Shown here piece after piece: positions 5,179 to 5,179 of a stretch of DNA of 5,179 nt. The stretch is from Acidobacteriota bacterium (GTDB lineage: Bacteria > Acidobacteriota > Terriglobia > Terriglobales > Acidobacteriaceae): the NCBI GenBank assembly GCA_021781075.1, contig JAJXXN010000130.1:1-5179 (forward strand). Direction: 5' to 3'. Each line of letters starts with the position of its first letter. Within the stretch, counting starts at the first letter, position 1. The position numbers and the translations under genes were made by a program. Under the pieces are notes generated by a model. That model had not been told where the DNA came from. It worked only from the letters and a program-made list of their open reading frames with translations, and searched no databases.

Positions 5179-5179
5179 C

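Overview
This window looks like ordinary chromosomal sequence from a GC-rich, Gram-negative-type bacterium. I lean towards Acidobacteriota (Terriglobia-like). The basis is the style of the proteins: a HLGH-type tyrosyl-tRNA synthetase, a secreted nucleoside hydrolase, and several small exported proteins of unknown role. The sequence alone does not prove this assignment. I see no phage, transposon, CRISPR or tRNA signal.

Layout from left to right: (1) a minus-strand gene that runs off the left edge (start 543) encodes an exported LolA-like or otherwise uncharacterised protein. (2) Divergent from it lies a complete tyrS (637-1884, plus), closed by a very strong intrinsic terminator with a 15-bp stem. 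(3) Convergent with tyrS, on the minus strand, are two tandem paralogous genes (1974-2480 and 2618-3163). Both encode small exported proteins with a YbjN-like look and are about 65% identical over 135 ungapped residues. The upstream copy has its own promoter and terminator. (4) Divergent from that pair is a plus-strand gene (3306-4355) for an exported inosine/uridine-preferring-type nucleoside hydrolase. (5) Next is a plus-strand gene (4523-5110) for a lipoprotein with a clear lipobox and no recognised domain. (6) The window ends in an AT-rich region with a strong interrupted palindrome.

The genes do not form one pathway. tyrS is housekeeping. Five of the six genes carry N-terminal export signals, so most of the window codes for cell-envelope or periplasmic proteins, each apparently in its own short transcription unit. 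Start sites come in two styles: four genes have good GGAGG-type ribosome sites 5-7 bases from the start codon. tyrS and the nucleoside hydrolase gene lack a well-placed one and instead have a -10-like hexamer 8-9 bases before the ATG, which would suit leaderless or near-leaderless transcripts. The most interesting items are the exported YbjN-like tandem pair, the 12-bp repeat in one copy, the possible leaderless starts and the terminal palindrome. I did not find convincing evidence of an entirely new system.
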